This document shows positions 46,601 to 54,219 of a stretch of 64,000 nt of DNA, piece by piece. Source of the stretch: Pseudomonadota bacterium (lineage in GTDB: Bacteria; Pseudomonadota; Alphaproteobacteria; Rhizobiales; Hyphomicrobiaceae); assembly GCA_023423275.1 (NCBI GenBank), contig JAFAFW010000045.1:1-64000 (forward strand), given 5' to 3'. The position numbers and the translations under genes are program-made. Below the pieces are notes generated by a model. That model was not told where the DNA came from. It saw only the letters and a list, made by a program, of their open reading frames with translations, and made no database searches. How positions within the stretch are numbered: the first letter of the stretch is position 1; every line of letters begins with the position of its first letter.

Positions 46601-47266
46601 CTGCATGCCGCGAATGTTGATATCGATGGAGCCGCCACCGTTACGGGACTCACCCGACATCACCCCGGGGGTGCCGCGAAAGATGTCGGCCGGACCGCTG
46701 CCACGGAACCGTTCGATAGTCTCACCAGAGATATGGGCTGTCGGCGCGGCAGTCTCGTAGGGCGTGTAGACCGTGCCACCGTCGCCGCCGCTGCCACCCG
46801 ATACATCGATCGTATCGAGCGCGATTGCACCGTCGATCGTGGCAGCTCCCGCATTGTTCGCGCCGCCGCCGCCGACGATGGCCGTGCGGTCCGGCGTAAT
46901 CCTGAAGGAGATGTTCGTGCCCGCGAGCAACTGGGCCAATGCCTGCTCGGACGTGTAGCGGCCGTTGACGGCTCTCGACGTCACGCCTTGCGAGGTCATC
47001 GAGGCAAGCGTCACCTGGAGGCCGGACTGGCGGCCGAACGCCTGCAAGGCCGACGCAAGGCTCTGTGCCGGGATGTTGAATGCGCGGAGTTGGCTGTTCG
47101 CTGCCGCCGGCTGAGGTGTGGACGATGGCGCGGTCTGTGCGATCGCATCCGGAATGCCGAGGCTTCCGACAATCGCCGTCGACACGAGCAACTGCGCGAT
47201 CACTGTTTTCCGCGCATGACGCATACGAACCGTTGCAAACCGACTCATACTCGAACTCATTGCCAT
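43667..47266 (-). CDS. TonB-dependent receptor with STN domain fused to an Omp25/31-like beta-barrel
   Basis: A 1199-residue outer-membrane protein. Signal peptide about 1-45. STN signalling domain about 58-130 (AFNIPAQSLASALQAFGRQSGLQV). Plug about 170-310 (RGTPGVMSGESRNGGGSIDINIRGMQGMG). The 22-strand barrel runs to about residue 925, ending TVRVGMTTKL. About 270 more residues resemble an Omp25/31-type eight-strand barrel (WSGPYAGVSSTYNFAEFGG, FGIQAGYNFQLGNNIVAGIEGDI, STLRGRLGYAFNDRLLLYVTGGIAF) and end in NYRF with terminal Phe. The STN domain signals ligand binding to FecR and the FecI-like sigma factor encoded upstream. Ligand unknown (siderophore, haem or other). The double barrel is unusual. 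Confidence 0.9.
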   Translation of the reverse strand: MAMSSSMSRFATVRMRHARKTVIAQLLVSTAIVGSLGIPDAIAQTAPSSTPQPAAANSQLRAFNIPAQSLASALQAFGRQSGLQVTLASMTSQGVTSRAVNGRYTSEQALAQLLAGTNISFRITPDRTAIVGGGGANNAGAATIDGAIALDTIDVSGGSGGDGGTVYTPYETAAPTAHISGETIERFRGSGPADIFRGTPGVMSGESRNGGGSIDINIRGMQGMGRVATKIDGAENALTVYQGYQGLSNRTFVDPDLLAGVDITKGSDAASRGIAGTVEMRTLSADDVVKPGETWGGWIKSGFSTNTATPRPGDRGGYTWPRPYVSDPQPYPVPTASASGLDRPGLLDPTGGSFSAVAAIKEEKYDLLAGYAFRKQGNYFAGKNGPGAKVIDTGPQPLCYPSGFCYYPPDPISYAHVYENGGLSSYRAGEQVLNTQLETESWLAKATIRPDDDQSLQLGYTGYRSSAGDVVSSLFSSEFSQAVQQAYSNNVEVDTGTLRYRWNPHDNDLVDLRTNLWLTKLTMRTTPRTSLPNTRPEDFGLPFHYLPGNESKMWGGDVSNKSSFAFDQFGSLQFTYGVSYINESTKPLPFSNELNLGIPTRDGSREEVGLFGKAAYKPVDWLTLNAGLRYSHYWSEDQGILTSQANPEPSREAGGYSPSAGIIVEPLKGTQLYANYSSALRMPTLFESVSAFTLIPNTDLGPERSNNWEIGVNVTKDGLFAPQDKSMLKFGYFNWDVQDYVARMSRQFVDPSYPYTALTIANIDRAKFEGLEFSGRYENNGFTADLSANYYLNVEFCPTADTCSGSTISGDYATNQIPPQYSANLTVSQKLLDDKLTVGGRASYIGPRSVGHGPVQYGASAIIAPIMWRPYWLFDVFAEHKLSEDSTLWATVENVTDQYYVDPLSLVQQPGPGRTVRVGMTTKLGGSDPVSFASLGRLFEPTDGVTDWSGPYAGVSSTYNFAEFGGATTALDGTSDGYPALESPNLNVEALSFGIQAGYNFQLGNNIVAGIEGDIVRSQIAGTQITYATEGSTATDSNNLNRSRQFEAVQKSDIEWLSTLRGRLGYAFNDRLLLYVTGGIAFMQQNEERTQYVGARAWAGPFAPVTTTVQSFTESASATRIGYAIGGGAEIALNNSWSLTGEYLLARFGEATFNFPEAKAGVMLSNNNGYPVTSEVTNGRKVRSKVDIPMLRVGVNYRF

Positions 47267-47315
47267 CCCGCCCTGATACTTGGCGCATCACCCCACCGGC
47301 AGTGCGCGTTCTCAA

Positions 47316-47345
47316 CAAAGACGGCTGGCTGGAGATTTTTTTTCA
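47316..47345 (-). promoter_or_regulatory. putative ECF (FecI-type) sigma promoter of the receptor gene
   Basis: On the minus strand TGAAAAAAAATCTCC (47331-47345) is followed, after exactly seven bases, by CGTCTTTG (47316-47323). The same two blocks with the same spacing occur before fecR at 48491-48520. The receptor ATG is 50 bases downstream. A CGTC-type -10 is a hallmark of ECF promoters. Confidence 0.65.
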
Positions 47346-47351
47346 GGGCAA

Positions 47352-47376
47352 CTGCGCATTTTTCGTCGTTGCGCAG
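47352..47376. repeat. inverted repeat between fecR and the receptor gene
   Basis: CTGCGCA (47352-47358) and TGCGCAG (47370-47376) form a 7-bp stem with an 11-base loop just after the fecR stop and just upstream of the ECF-like promoter. No T-run follows on the minus strand. It may limit read-through or bind a regulator. Confidence 0.35.
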
Positions 47377-47397
47377 GACGGCAACAGGAAATGGATG

Positions 47398-48426
47398 TCA
47401 GAAGCGGGAGATAACCCGCACGTAGGGGGAGAGATGCCGGACACGTCCGCCGAACGGCTGGACAAGAGCGCGCAGGGCGCGGTCCGGATCGTTGAGGTCG
47501 TACAGGCCGGTGACCTTCTGCGCTGCCAAGACGGGGTCGGGGACGCTGATCCATGCGTGATGGTAGCGCTGCATTTGCTCGACGACCGAGCTGACAGTGG
47601 CGTCGGTGACGAAAATGCGCCGGTCCCGCCAGGCAGCGATTTCTTCCGGTGGAACGTTGCCGCGAGTCATCGCGCCTGTCGCGCGCCTCACGGTCACCGT
47701 CTCGCCTGGAGCAAGGTGTGCCGGGTCATCCAAGGACCGATCCTTCAGCGCAACGCCGACCGAGCCTCGCGCAAGCTCGACGCTCGTAGCGTCGGAGCCA
47801 AGCTGGATATTGAAGGCCGTGCCCCGCACTGTCACGTCTATGCCACCGGCATCAACGACGAACGGCTGCGTCTTGTTCGGTACAACGTCGAAGAAGGCTT
47901 CTCCGGCGAGAAGGCTGACGTGCCTTTGCTCCGCGGAGTACGCGATCTGAATGGCGCTGCCGCCGGCAAGCTCGACGACCGACCCGTCCTGCAACGTGAC
48001 GGTCCGGTTTTCTCCGGTCGCCGTCATATGGTCGGCCTGCAGGCGCAGCAGGACGGCAGGCCCGAACACCCAGAAACAAAGCACTGCCGCAGCAGCCATT
48101 GCAATGCTGAGACGGTGGGAGCTCCGGCGATGTGCCCGGCTACCGGTCGCGGGAAGCTGCCCCGCATTTCGTCGTTCGAGGTTGTTCGCCGGACCGCGCA
48201 ACGCGTTCTCATGCTTCCAGAGATGCTCATAGCGCGGCGACGTGTGTCCCACCGCCTGCCAGGTTCTCTGGGCCTGTGCCCAGGCGTCCCGATGACGATC
48301 CGATTGCGCGAGCCATGCCTCGAATTCCTGCCTGGCCGTCTCGTCGAGCGGCGCCGCCTGCTGGCGTATCAGCCAGTCCACCGCTGCCTCCAGCGCGGAC
48401 GACGTGGGCTGGTGATCGTTGGTCAA
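47398..48426 (-). CDS. fecR: FecR-like transmembrane sigma regulator
   Basis: A 342-residue protein. The cytosolic DUF4880 domain (about 10-55: AVDWLIRQQAAPLDETARQEFEAWLAQSDRHRDAW) binds the sigma factor. One membrane helix lies near 105-127. The periplasmic FecR domain (about 135-235: VTLQDGSVVELAGGSAIQIAY) and a C-terminal STN-like domain (about 275-340) contact the receptor signalling domain. Gene order sigma factor, fecR, receptor on one strand is that of fecIRA. It has its own ECF-like promoter 65 bases upstream. Confidence 0.92.
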   Translation of the reverse strand: MTNDHQPTSSALEAAVDWLIRQQAAPLDETARQEFEAWLAQSDRHRDAWAQAQRTWQAVGHTSPRYEHLWKHENALRGPANNLERRNAGQLPATGSRAHRRSSHRLSIAMAAAAVLCFWVFGPAVLLRLQADHMTATGENRTVTLQDGSVVELAGGSAIQIAYSAEQRHVSLLAGEAFFDVVPNKTQPFVVDAGGIDVTVRGTAFNIQLGSDATSVELARGSVGVALKDRSLDDPAHLAPGETVTVRRATGAMTRGNVPPEEIAAWRDRRIFVTDATVSSVVEQMQRYHHAWISVPDPVLAAQKVTGLYDLNDPDRALRALVQPFGGRVRHLSPYVRVISRF

Positions 48427-48490
48427 AGCCTGTCCTGACGTGATCCTTCGTCTGCTCTCCGAGCAAGCAGAAATGCGAATCGTTCATGGG

Positions 48491-48520
48491 AAAAGACGAA
48501 TTGCAGGAGACTTTTTTTCA
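48491..48520 (-). promoter_or_regulatory. putative ECF (FecI-type) sigma promoter of fecR
   Basis: On the minus strand TGAAAAAAAGTCTCC (48506-48520), seven bases, then CGTCTTTT (48491-48498). The composite differs from the receptor promoter only in the spacer, one base of the A-rich block and the last base. No such element lies before the sigma gene. Confidence 0.65.
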
Positions 48521-48544
48521 CGGCGCGACGATCTTGTCACGGGC

Positions 48545-49048
48545 TCAAGGGCCCAGGCGCTCTGCAATCCGCAGCATCGCCGCCTTGACGTACCGGTGGG
48601 CTGTGGCGACGGACACGCCGAGATGCTCGGCCACCTCTTCAAGGGTGAAGCCGCCGAAGCGGTACATTTCCAGGGCAATGCGCACGTTGGCCGGCAGTTC
48701 GGCGAGCGCGGAGACCACGCAGCGCGCGTCGTCGCGCAGCAACTCCACCTGCTCCGGCGTCAGTTGCTCTTGCGGGCCGGTCCAGAAGGGGAAGCCATTT
48801 TTCTGCTGGCGGGCTTCGACGGCCCGATGCCGCAAAACGTCGAGGGCGAGATTGCGAACGATCCGATACAGATAGCCGGTGGTCTGTTCTGTCGGGCCGG
48901 CCTTGGGCTGCGCTGGAATGAACCTGAGAAATGCGTCCTGGACGATGTCCTCGGCTGCTTCGCGCGATCCTAAAATGGGTGTTGCGTAATCGATCAAGGC
49001 AGACCGATGCGTGAGGTAGATGCCCTGTCGAAAGTCACCCTGCGTCAT
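48545..49048 (-). CDS. fecI: FecI-like ECF RNA polymerase sigma factor
   Basis: A 167-residue ECF sigma factor. Region 2 is ALIDYATPILGSREAAEDIVQDAFLRF; region 4 is LAELPANVRIALEMYRFGGFTLEEVAEHLGVSVATAHRYVKAAML. There is no region 3, as expected for ECF proteins. Start at 49048 with GGAGGAG five bases upstream. The gene heads the sigma-fecR-receptor cassette. It probably directs transcription from the two matching promoters at 47316-47345 and 48491-48520 once the receptor signals ligand occupancy. Confidence 0.92.
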   Translation of the reverse strand: MTQGDFRQGIYLTHRSALIDYATPILGSREAAEDIVQDAFLRFIPAQPKAGPTEQTTGYLYRIVRNLALDVLRHRAVEARQQKNGFPFWTGPQEQLTPEQVELLRDDARCVVSALAELPANVRIALEMYRFGGFTLEEVAEHLGVSVATAHRYVKAAMLRIAERLGP

Positions 49049-49648
49049 CGGCGCTCCTCCGCCGGGCGAAAACCATACCCTCTCGGACAATCGCGGCGGA
49101 CATCGCTTGCTGTGGTCATGACTACAATCACTGGACGCACTCGGGCAGATTGCCTCACGCTTTCCGGACATCGTCCATTGACTAGGGGCTTCTCATTTTG
49201 CGTGCAATCCCAATGAATTAGAAGATGTCCAGAGGCCGGCCCGACCAGCCTGCAAAATCTATACTTTCAGAGTATGGTTATGTGTTGAATTCCTTGATGA
49301 ATGTGGGCGTCCGCGCACGCTCCCGGCAGGAGGCTTCCCCAGCAAGTTTCCCTCCAGGTGTTGCCGCCCGGCTACGCGCCCAATCTCGGTAGGCCTATTC
49401 GATGCGGCCATTGCATCAGCAATTACGCGCCCGATCGCTCGATCACACGGAGCTCCTTGTCCAACGCTTGCTCGGGCGCTGGAAGATCGGGAGCACGATC
49501 CGCGATTGCAGGGACTTAGGGCAGCGAGCGGTCAGCTCCCATCGTCGCAATGATCCGATGTTGTCCATCGCAGCGATCGGTCGGCGCACGACAAGGGCGC
49601 GCTCGCGACAAAGACGTGGAGACAATGATCGCACGCTGCGCCTACGCG
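49049..49648. other. 600-base intergenic region, no recognisable gene
   Basis: This is the longest non-coding gap in the window. The right edge of the sigma-factor gene has its ribosome site here. A weak 5-5-5 inverted repeat ATACT-TTCAG-AGTAT lies at 49261-49275 in an AT-rich patch that could be promoter DNA. Open frames between 49300 and 49650 on both strands are Arg/Ser-rich and resemble no family I know; a degraded insertion-element remnant is possible but not supported. Confidence 0.4.
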
Positions 49649-51037
49649 TCAGGAGAAACTCGTAACCAGATTGCGCCAAGGCATACGCATGGTCATGCTG
49701 TCCAGCGCCATGCATCGTTCCATTAGGGCCGACGCTCGTGGATAGGCGGACGCAACGATGCCGCTGATCTTGGCCTGGATGACATCCTGCCCAAAGGGTC
49801 TGTCGGGTCCGCCGCGAGCGCTCACGCATTCGCTCGCATGACTTGAACCGTCCTCCAGGGTGATCGTCACCCGGGCTGGACGATCGTTCGGCCACGGGGG
49901 AAGGGGCTTGAACGGTACGAGGTCGACTTCGGAGCGAAGTTTTGCGAGGGGCGCTTCGTGCAAACGCGATCCCGCAAAGGCTTCCGCGCCCGCGTGGCCG
50001 TATAAGCAGGCAGCTGCAGCGATATGAGGGATGGAGAATTTGGCGGCAAGGCTGGTCGCGGGCTCCCGGTTGTTGAGCGTCATGCCGAGCGGATGCGTCT
50101 CGACCACGATCTTGCGCACCCCTTTCATGCGTTCGTCCAGCTTCTCATGCAGATCGATGATGGCTTCCACGGTTGAGTGTGAATACTGGCAGCAGGCATG
50201 CACCTTGTGATAGCCGTCAGCGAGTGCCCATTCCTCCCCGAGCCCTGCCTCGAACTGGTCGGGGGAAAATCCAGCTCCAAAAGCTACGACGAAGACGTCG
50301 TATGGCGAATGGGGACTGCCGCCAATACCGCATTCCGCCCATTCCACCGCCTGCAGTCCACACCACGCACCGGCGGCGGGCCAGACGTTGCGCACCAGGG
50401 CGCCTTCTACGGCATGACCATATGGTCCGGGCGCCACCATCGTCGACGCCGAAGTCAGCGCTGCATTCAAGAGCGGCGCATCGAGACGCCGGAGAGCAGC
50501 GACCCCTGCCGCAGCTCCGATGGCGGCGAGCGATGCGTGCGGGTGCAGGATAGGCATCTTCACGGGAAACGCGCGTGCAAAACGCGCCACGATCTCGTAA
50601 CCGAGCACGAGTGCCCGGATTGTTTCCTCAGTCGATGCGCCTGTTGCCTCCGCCTCCGCAATGAGCGCAGGGATCGTGTAAAGGCCCGCGTGACAGGTTG
50701 CTCTGCGATATCCTTCATCGAGTTCGCACCAGTCGGCGGCGGCGCCGTTCGCGACGGCGGCGGAGAACCGGTCAGCGCGGCCGCCGCGTCCATTGAAAAC
50801 CGTAGCCTCTTTGCTTCCGGACCGCGAAACAAGCCGGTCCTGAAGTTTCATCACCTCGGGCTCATCGCGCGCAGCCACAATCGCGGCGATGTCGTCGCAA
50901 AGCACGGTCGCTGCTCGGCGCATGATCTGCTCGGGGATATCGGCGACGGAAACCCGCGAAGCCCATTCGCACAGCCGGCCAAGTCTGGTTGCCACCTCCT
51001 GCGCCTGCGCGGCATCTCTAACCCTGTCCGTCTTCAT
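49649..51037 (-). CDS. MmgE/PrpD family protein
   Basis: A 462-residue protein of the MmgE/PrpD family (2-methylcitrate dehydratase, cis-aconitate decarboxylase, aconitate isomerase and relatives). Family segments are NGAAADWCELDEGYRRATCHAGLYTIPALIAEAEATG near 90-130, FGAGFSPDQFEAGLG, and DGYHKVHACCQYSHSTVEAI, which carries conserved residues near the active site. It lies 28 bases after the GntR regulator gene on the same strand, so it belongs to that regulon. A dehydration or isomerisation of a tricarboxylic or hydroxy acid intermediate is a reasonable guess. Confidence 0.9.
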   Translation of the reverse strand: MKTDRVRDAAQAQEVATRLGRLCEWASRVSVADIPEQIMRRAATVLCDDIAAIVAARDEPEVMKLQDRLVSRSGSKEATVFNGRGGRADRFSAAVANGAAADWCELDEGYRRATCHAGLYTIPALIAEAEATGASTEETIRALVLGYEIVARFARAFPVKMPILHPHASLAAIGAAAGVAALRRLDAPLLNAALTSASTMVAPGPYGHAVEGALVRNVWPAAGAWCGLQAVEWAECGIGGSPHSPYDVFVVAFGAGFSPDQFEAGLGEEWALADGYHKVHACCQYSHSTVEAIIDLHEKLDERMKGVRKIVVETHPLGMTLNNREPATSLAAKFSIPHIAAAACLYGHAGAEAFAGSRLHEAPLAKLRSEVDLVPFKPLPPWPNDRPARVTITLEDGSSHASECVSARGGPDRPFGQDVIQAKISGIVASAYPRASALMERCMALDSMTMRMPWRNLVTSFS

Positions 51038-51065
51038 GGAGGCACCTTATTGTAGCGTCGACGAA

Positions 51066-51755
51066 CTATGCGGCAGACTCCGTCCCGGCTGCCCCGACCG
51101 AATTGGCGAGGTTTTCTCGGGCAGCAGCGATGTGCCGCATCATCAGGCGCTCGGCCTCGTCCGCTTCGCGCCTGCGCATCGCTCCCACGATGGCCTGATG
51201 CTCAAGCAATGCGGCTTTCGCCCGCCCCATGGCCTCGCTCGATTTGAAGCGATAGATGCGCAGAAGATGATAGAGATCATTGCAGAGCAGTTCCTTGAGC
51301 CGCTCGGAGCGGCTGCCCTGTACGATCAGATAATGGAAATCATCGTTCCCGGCGTTCTGGAGATAGCTATCACCCCTCTGAAGGGAGGCATTCCGGGCAT
51401 GCTCGGTAAGCCGCTCATTGAGATGCGCAAGCTCCTTGTCCGTCATCCGCTCCGTGGCGAGACGCGCCGCAAGGCCCTCCAGGCGTTCCCGGATAAAGAA
51501 AATCTCGATCAGATCGTCCGGCGTGAGAGAAACAACGCGTGGGCCGACATTCGGTGTACGAATGACGAGCTTGCGCCCCTCCAATCTCCGGATAGCCTCT
51601 CTCAGCGGCCCGCGCGAGACGCCAAGCTGTCTGGCGAGCAGCGTTTCCGAAATCCGGTCTCCGGGCTTCATGCTGCCCGTGGTGATCGCATCAAGCAGAC
51701 GTTCGAACACGTGGTCTGCTAATGATTTCACCTGTATGGCGCTTGCATCGATCAT
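51066..51755 (-). CDS. GntR-family regulator with FCD domain
   Basis: A 229-residue regulator. Winged helix-turn-helix about residues 12-75 (VFERLLDAITTGSMKPGDRISETLLARQLGVSRGPLREAIRRLEGRKLV). The all-helical FCD effector domain spans about 85-215, with candidate metal ligands in NDDFHYL, EHQAIVGAM and MMRHIAAAREN. Start at 51755 follows GGAAGGA. Such proteins respond to organic acids. The TGTCGACA palindromes upstream of its own gene and upstream of the Liv importer gene fit an FCD-type operator, suggesting it governs the 49.6-64 kb locus. Confidence 0.92.
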   Translation of the reverse strand: MIDASAIQVKSLADHVFERLLDAITTGSMKPGDRISETLLARQLGVSRGPLREAIRRLEGRKLVIRTPNVGPRVVSLTPDDLIEIFFIRERLEGLAARLATERMTDKELAHLNERLTEHARNASLQRGDSYLQNAGNDDFHYLIVQGSRSERLKELLCNDLYHLLRIYRFKSSEAMGRAKAALLEHQAIVGAMRRREADEAERLMMRHIAAARENLANSVGAAGTESAA

Positions 51756-51767
51756 GGAGTCCTTCCG

Positions 51768-51783
51768 TTGTCGACAGTTGACG
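51768..51783. promoter_or_regulatory. GntR operator candidate, copy 1
   Basis: TTGTCGACAGTTGACG lies 13-28 bases before the GntR start and 56-71 before the divergent deacetylase-like gene. Its core TGTCGACA is a perfect palindrome, as usual for FCD regulators. An identical 16-bp sequence occurs in reverse orientation at 57441-57456. TTGACG could also serve as a -35 box toward the deacetylase-like gene. Confidence 0.7.
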
Positions 51784-51838
51784 ATATTGTGCTGGAATGT
51801 CAAGGTGACAGGCAGCTCTCTGATTATGGTCGCTCATC

Positions 51839-52744
51839 GTGAAGCTCCCTCATCACAACCGCTACCGCTTCAGCGCCATTCCTCACCGAGAGACGTATTC
51901 TTGGCCTGACGGGAAGCAACTTGCCGTTGCCATCAGCAACAATATTGAGGGGTTCGCGTTCAGGGCCGGACTAGGCTCAGACAGCGCGACCGGCAGTGGG
52001 CCTCAAAACCAGCGGAACTATGCGTGGCGCGACTACGGCAACAGGGTAGGTCTGTGGAACTATCTCGATGTGCTGGACGAATACGGGGTTCCCGGATCGC
52101 ACAACGCCAATTCCGTCGTCCTTGAGGAATGCCCTGAGATCGTCGAGCGGATCAATGCACGCGGCGACGAATTCGTCGGCCATGGCCGCACCAACGCTGA
52201 GCGGCAGGACATATTGTGGGAAGCCGACGAGGCGGCGCTCATAGCGGAGTGCACCCGTTCGCTTGCGGCGACGACGGGTCGCAAGCCAGAGGGCTGGCTG
52301 GGACCATACCTTGCTCAATCTCCGACGACGCTCGATCTGCTGAAGGAGGCCGGATATTCTTACGTGATGGATTGGCCGGCGGACGATCAGCCATTCTGGA
52401 TGTCGACGCGCGCTGGGCCGATCCTGTCCGTGCCTTATCCGCTCGAGATCAACGACTCGCCTGCACTGGTCTTCCGCCAGCATTCCGGTCGGGAATTCGC
52501 GGAAATGATCATCGACCAGTTCGACGAGATGCTGCATCAGTCGCGACGTCGGCCTCTCGTTTTCGGGATCTCAGTCCATCCGTTTATCATCGGTCAACCC
52601 TTTCGCCTGCGCGCTTTCCGGCGGGCTCTCGACCACATCCTGCGTCACCGCGACGACCTTTGGATTACCACGCCTGGCCAGATCGCCAAGTACTGCATGA
52701 CACTTCCGGATGATATTCTGCCCCGGCCGGACCATTCGGGATGA
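51839..52744 (+). CDS. polysaccharide-deacetylase-family hydrolase, PuuE/cyclic-imidase-like (paralogue 1)
   Basis: A 301-residue NodB-fold protein starting at GTG. The pattern is that of the PuuE allantoinase/cyclic imidase branch rather than chitin deacetylases: WRDYGNRVGLWNYLDVLDEYG, then NANSVVLEECPEIVERINARGDEFVGHGRTNAE (His-Gly motif), WPADDQPFWM and ISVHPFIIGQPFRLR. No signal peptide, so it acts in the cytosol on a soluble compound. Divergent from the GntR gene and sharing an operator region. Two further paralogues lie at 58873 and 59811. The bond hydrolysed is probably a cyclic amide or imide (inference). Confidence 0.85.
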   Translation: MKLPHHNRYRFSAIPHRETYSWPDGKQLAVAISNNIEGFAFRAGLGSDSATGSGPQNQRNYAWRDYGNRVGLWNYLDVLDEYGVPGSHNANSVVLEECPEIVERINARGDEFVGHGRTNAERQDILWEADEAALIAECTRSLAATTGRKPEGWLGPYLAQSPTTLDLLKEAGYSYVMDWPADDQPFWMSTRAGPILSVPYPLEINDSPALVFRQHSGREFAEMIIDQFDEMLHQSRRRPLVFGISVHPFIIGQPFRLRAFRRALDHILRHRDDLWITTPGQIAKYCMTLPDDILPRPDHSG

Positions 52745-52748
52745 GCAA

Positions 52749-53459
52749 CTAGATCCCGAGGTAGGCCTTTTGGATCCTCGGATCCTGCGCGATCTCCTTC
52801 GATTCACCGACCATTGTCACCTTGCCGAGTTCGACGATTGCAGCAGTGTCCGCGATCGACAACGCCCATGCGGCGTTCTGCTCGGACAGGATGACCGAAA
52901 GCTGCTCGGTACGCTGTATTTCTTTGAGAACGTCTCCGATCCGTTCGACGACGACCGGCGCAAGGCCGAGCGACGGTTCGTCGAGCAGGAAGATCGACGG
53001 TCGTGACATCAGCGCGCGCCCGATCGCGAGCATCTGTTGCTCGCCGCCCGACAGACTGCCGGCGCGTTGTGACGATCGCTCCTTCAACCGCGGGAAGTAG
53101 CCGAAGACGCGCTCGACGTCCTCGGCGAACTCGCTGCCGGGGCGGCTGAAGGCGCCGACCTTGAGATTTTCGAGCACCGTCATTGCCGCGAAGACCCGGC
53201 GTCCTTCCGGCGAGTAGCCAATCCCTATGCGCGCGATATCACACGTGGGCACGCCCTTGACGCTACGGCCATTGATGAGGATATCGCCGACGGGATAACG
53301 CGCCAGGCCCATGATGGCCTTCAGCGTGCTGCTCTTTCCCGCGCCGTTGGAGCCGATCAGCGCTACCGTCCGTCCCTGCTCCAGCTCAAGCGATATGTCG
53401 TCCGTACCGGCGATGTTGCCATAGCGGACGCCGACATTGCGCAGCTCAAGTATTGGCAT
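52749..53459 (-). CDS. livF: Liv-type ABC importer ATPase (LivF-like)
   Basis: A 236-residue ATPase of the branched-chain amino acid/urea importer class. Walker A GSNGAGKSS, signature LSGGEQQMLAIGRALMSRP and Walker B IFLLDEPSLGLAP are present. The family trait GYSPEGRRVFAAMTVLENLKVGAF is clear. The start overlaps the livG stop by 14 bases, and it is the last gene of the minus-strand operon. It converges with the deacetylase-like gene with four bases between. Confidence 0.93.
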   Translation of the reverse strand: MPILELRNVGVRYGNIAGTDDISLELEQGRTVALIGSNGAGKSSTLKAIMGLARYPVGDILINGRSVKGVPTCDIARIGIGYSPEGRRVFAAMTVLENLKVGAFSRPGSEFAEDVERVFGYFPRLKERSSQRAGSLSGGEQQMLAIGRALMSRPSIFLLDEPSLGLAPVVVERIGDVLKEIQRTEQLSVILSEQNAAWALSIADTAAIVELGKVTMVGESKEIAQDPRIQKAYLGI

Positions 53460-54219
53460 AGTTGCGTCCCAGATAAGCCTCGATGACTTTCGGGTCGGTC
53501 AAAACGTCCTGTGGCGGGCCGTGCGCAAGCTCCTGGCCATGATGGAGCACCAAAATGCGGTCGCACAAGCCGGCCATGAAGCGCATGTTGTGGTCGATGA
53601 CGACGATTGAGATGCCCTGATTGCGGACTTTGCGAATGGTATCACGGACGTTGTCCGCCTCCGTCGCGCTCAAGCCGGCGACCGGTTCATCAAGCATGAG
53701 GAGTTTCGGAGCTGCCATGAGCGAGATCGCCATGCCGAGCGTCTTCTGCGAGCCGTAGGGCAAGTCGCCGGCAACGACGCCGCCAACCCGTGCGAGATCG
53801 AGCCACGTCAGGACTTCGTCGATCCGACGCTCGGAGTCCGCACGCATCGGAATGGTCCGGCCGGTCCCAAAGAATGCGCTCACGAAGCCTGGATAGCGTG
53901 TCAGGTAGCTTCCGCGTCGGCAGTTCTCGGTCACCGTGCAGCTGCTGAAGACCGTCGTCGACTGGAACGTGCGGGCGAGCCCATGCCCGACCAGGTCATG
54001 GGGGGACTTGCCCGTCACGTCCAGACCATCGAAGCGAACGCTGCCTGATGTCGGCTTGATGACGCCGCTGATCAGGTTGACGGCGGTGCTTTTTCCCGCG
54101 CCATTCGGCCCGATGATCCCGAAGATCTCGCCGGGCAATACTGAAAAACTTAAATCGCTCACGGCCTTCAGGCCACCGAATGCGCGCGAGAGGCTCTTCA
54201 CCTCCAGGAGGGCGGTCAT
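53446..54219 (-). CDS. livG: Liv-type ABC importer ATPase (LivG-like)
   Basis: A 257-residue ATPase. Walker A is GPNGAGKST followed by AVNLISGVIKPTSGSV; the LivG-specific LARTFQSTTVFSSCTVTENC is present, with Walker B LLMLDEPVAGLSATE and the switch in VVIDHNMRFM. The region around LPYGSQKTLGMAISLMAAP stands in for the LSGG signature (YGSQ), slightly divergent from the usual LxYGxQR. Its start overlaps the livM stop by four bases. Confidence 0.93.
   Translation of the reverse strand: MTALLEVKSLSRAFGGLKAVSDLSFSVLPGEIFGIIGPNGAGKSTAVNLISGVIKPTSGSVRFDGLDVTGKSPHDLVGHGLARTFQSTTVFSSCTVTENCRRGSYLTRYPGFVSAFFGTGRTIPMRADSERRIDEVLTWLDLARVGGVVAGDLPYGSQKTLGMAISLMAAPKLLMLDEPVAGLSATEADNVRDTIRKVRNQGISIVVIDHNMRFMAGLCDRILVLHHGQELAHGPPQDVLTDPKVIEAYLGRNYANT

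Noticed and set aside
46019..47425. 468-residue open frame on the plus strand opposite the receptor gene
   Set aside because: Antisense to the signal, STN and plug regions of the TonB-dependent receptor; Arg/Asp/His-rich shadow translation.
47080..48438. 452-residue open frame opposite fecR
   Set aside because: Antisense to fecR with clear domain matches on the minus strand; no ribosome site or family signature.
49443..49895. 150-residue minus-strand frame in the gap after the MmgE gene
   Set aside because: Half overlaps the MmgE/PrpD gene in another frame; the rest has no recognisable motif or start site.
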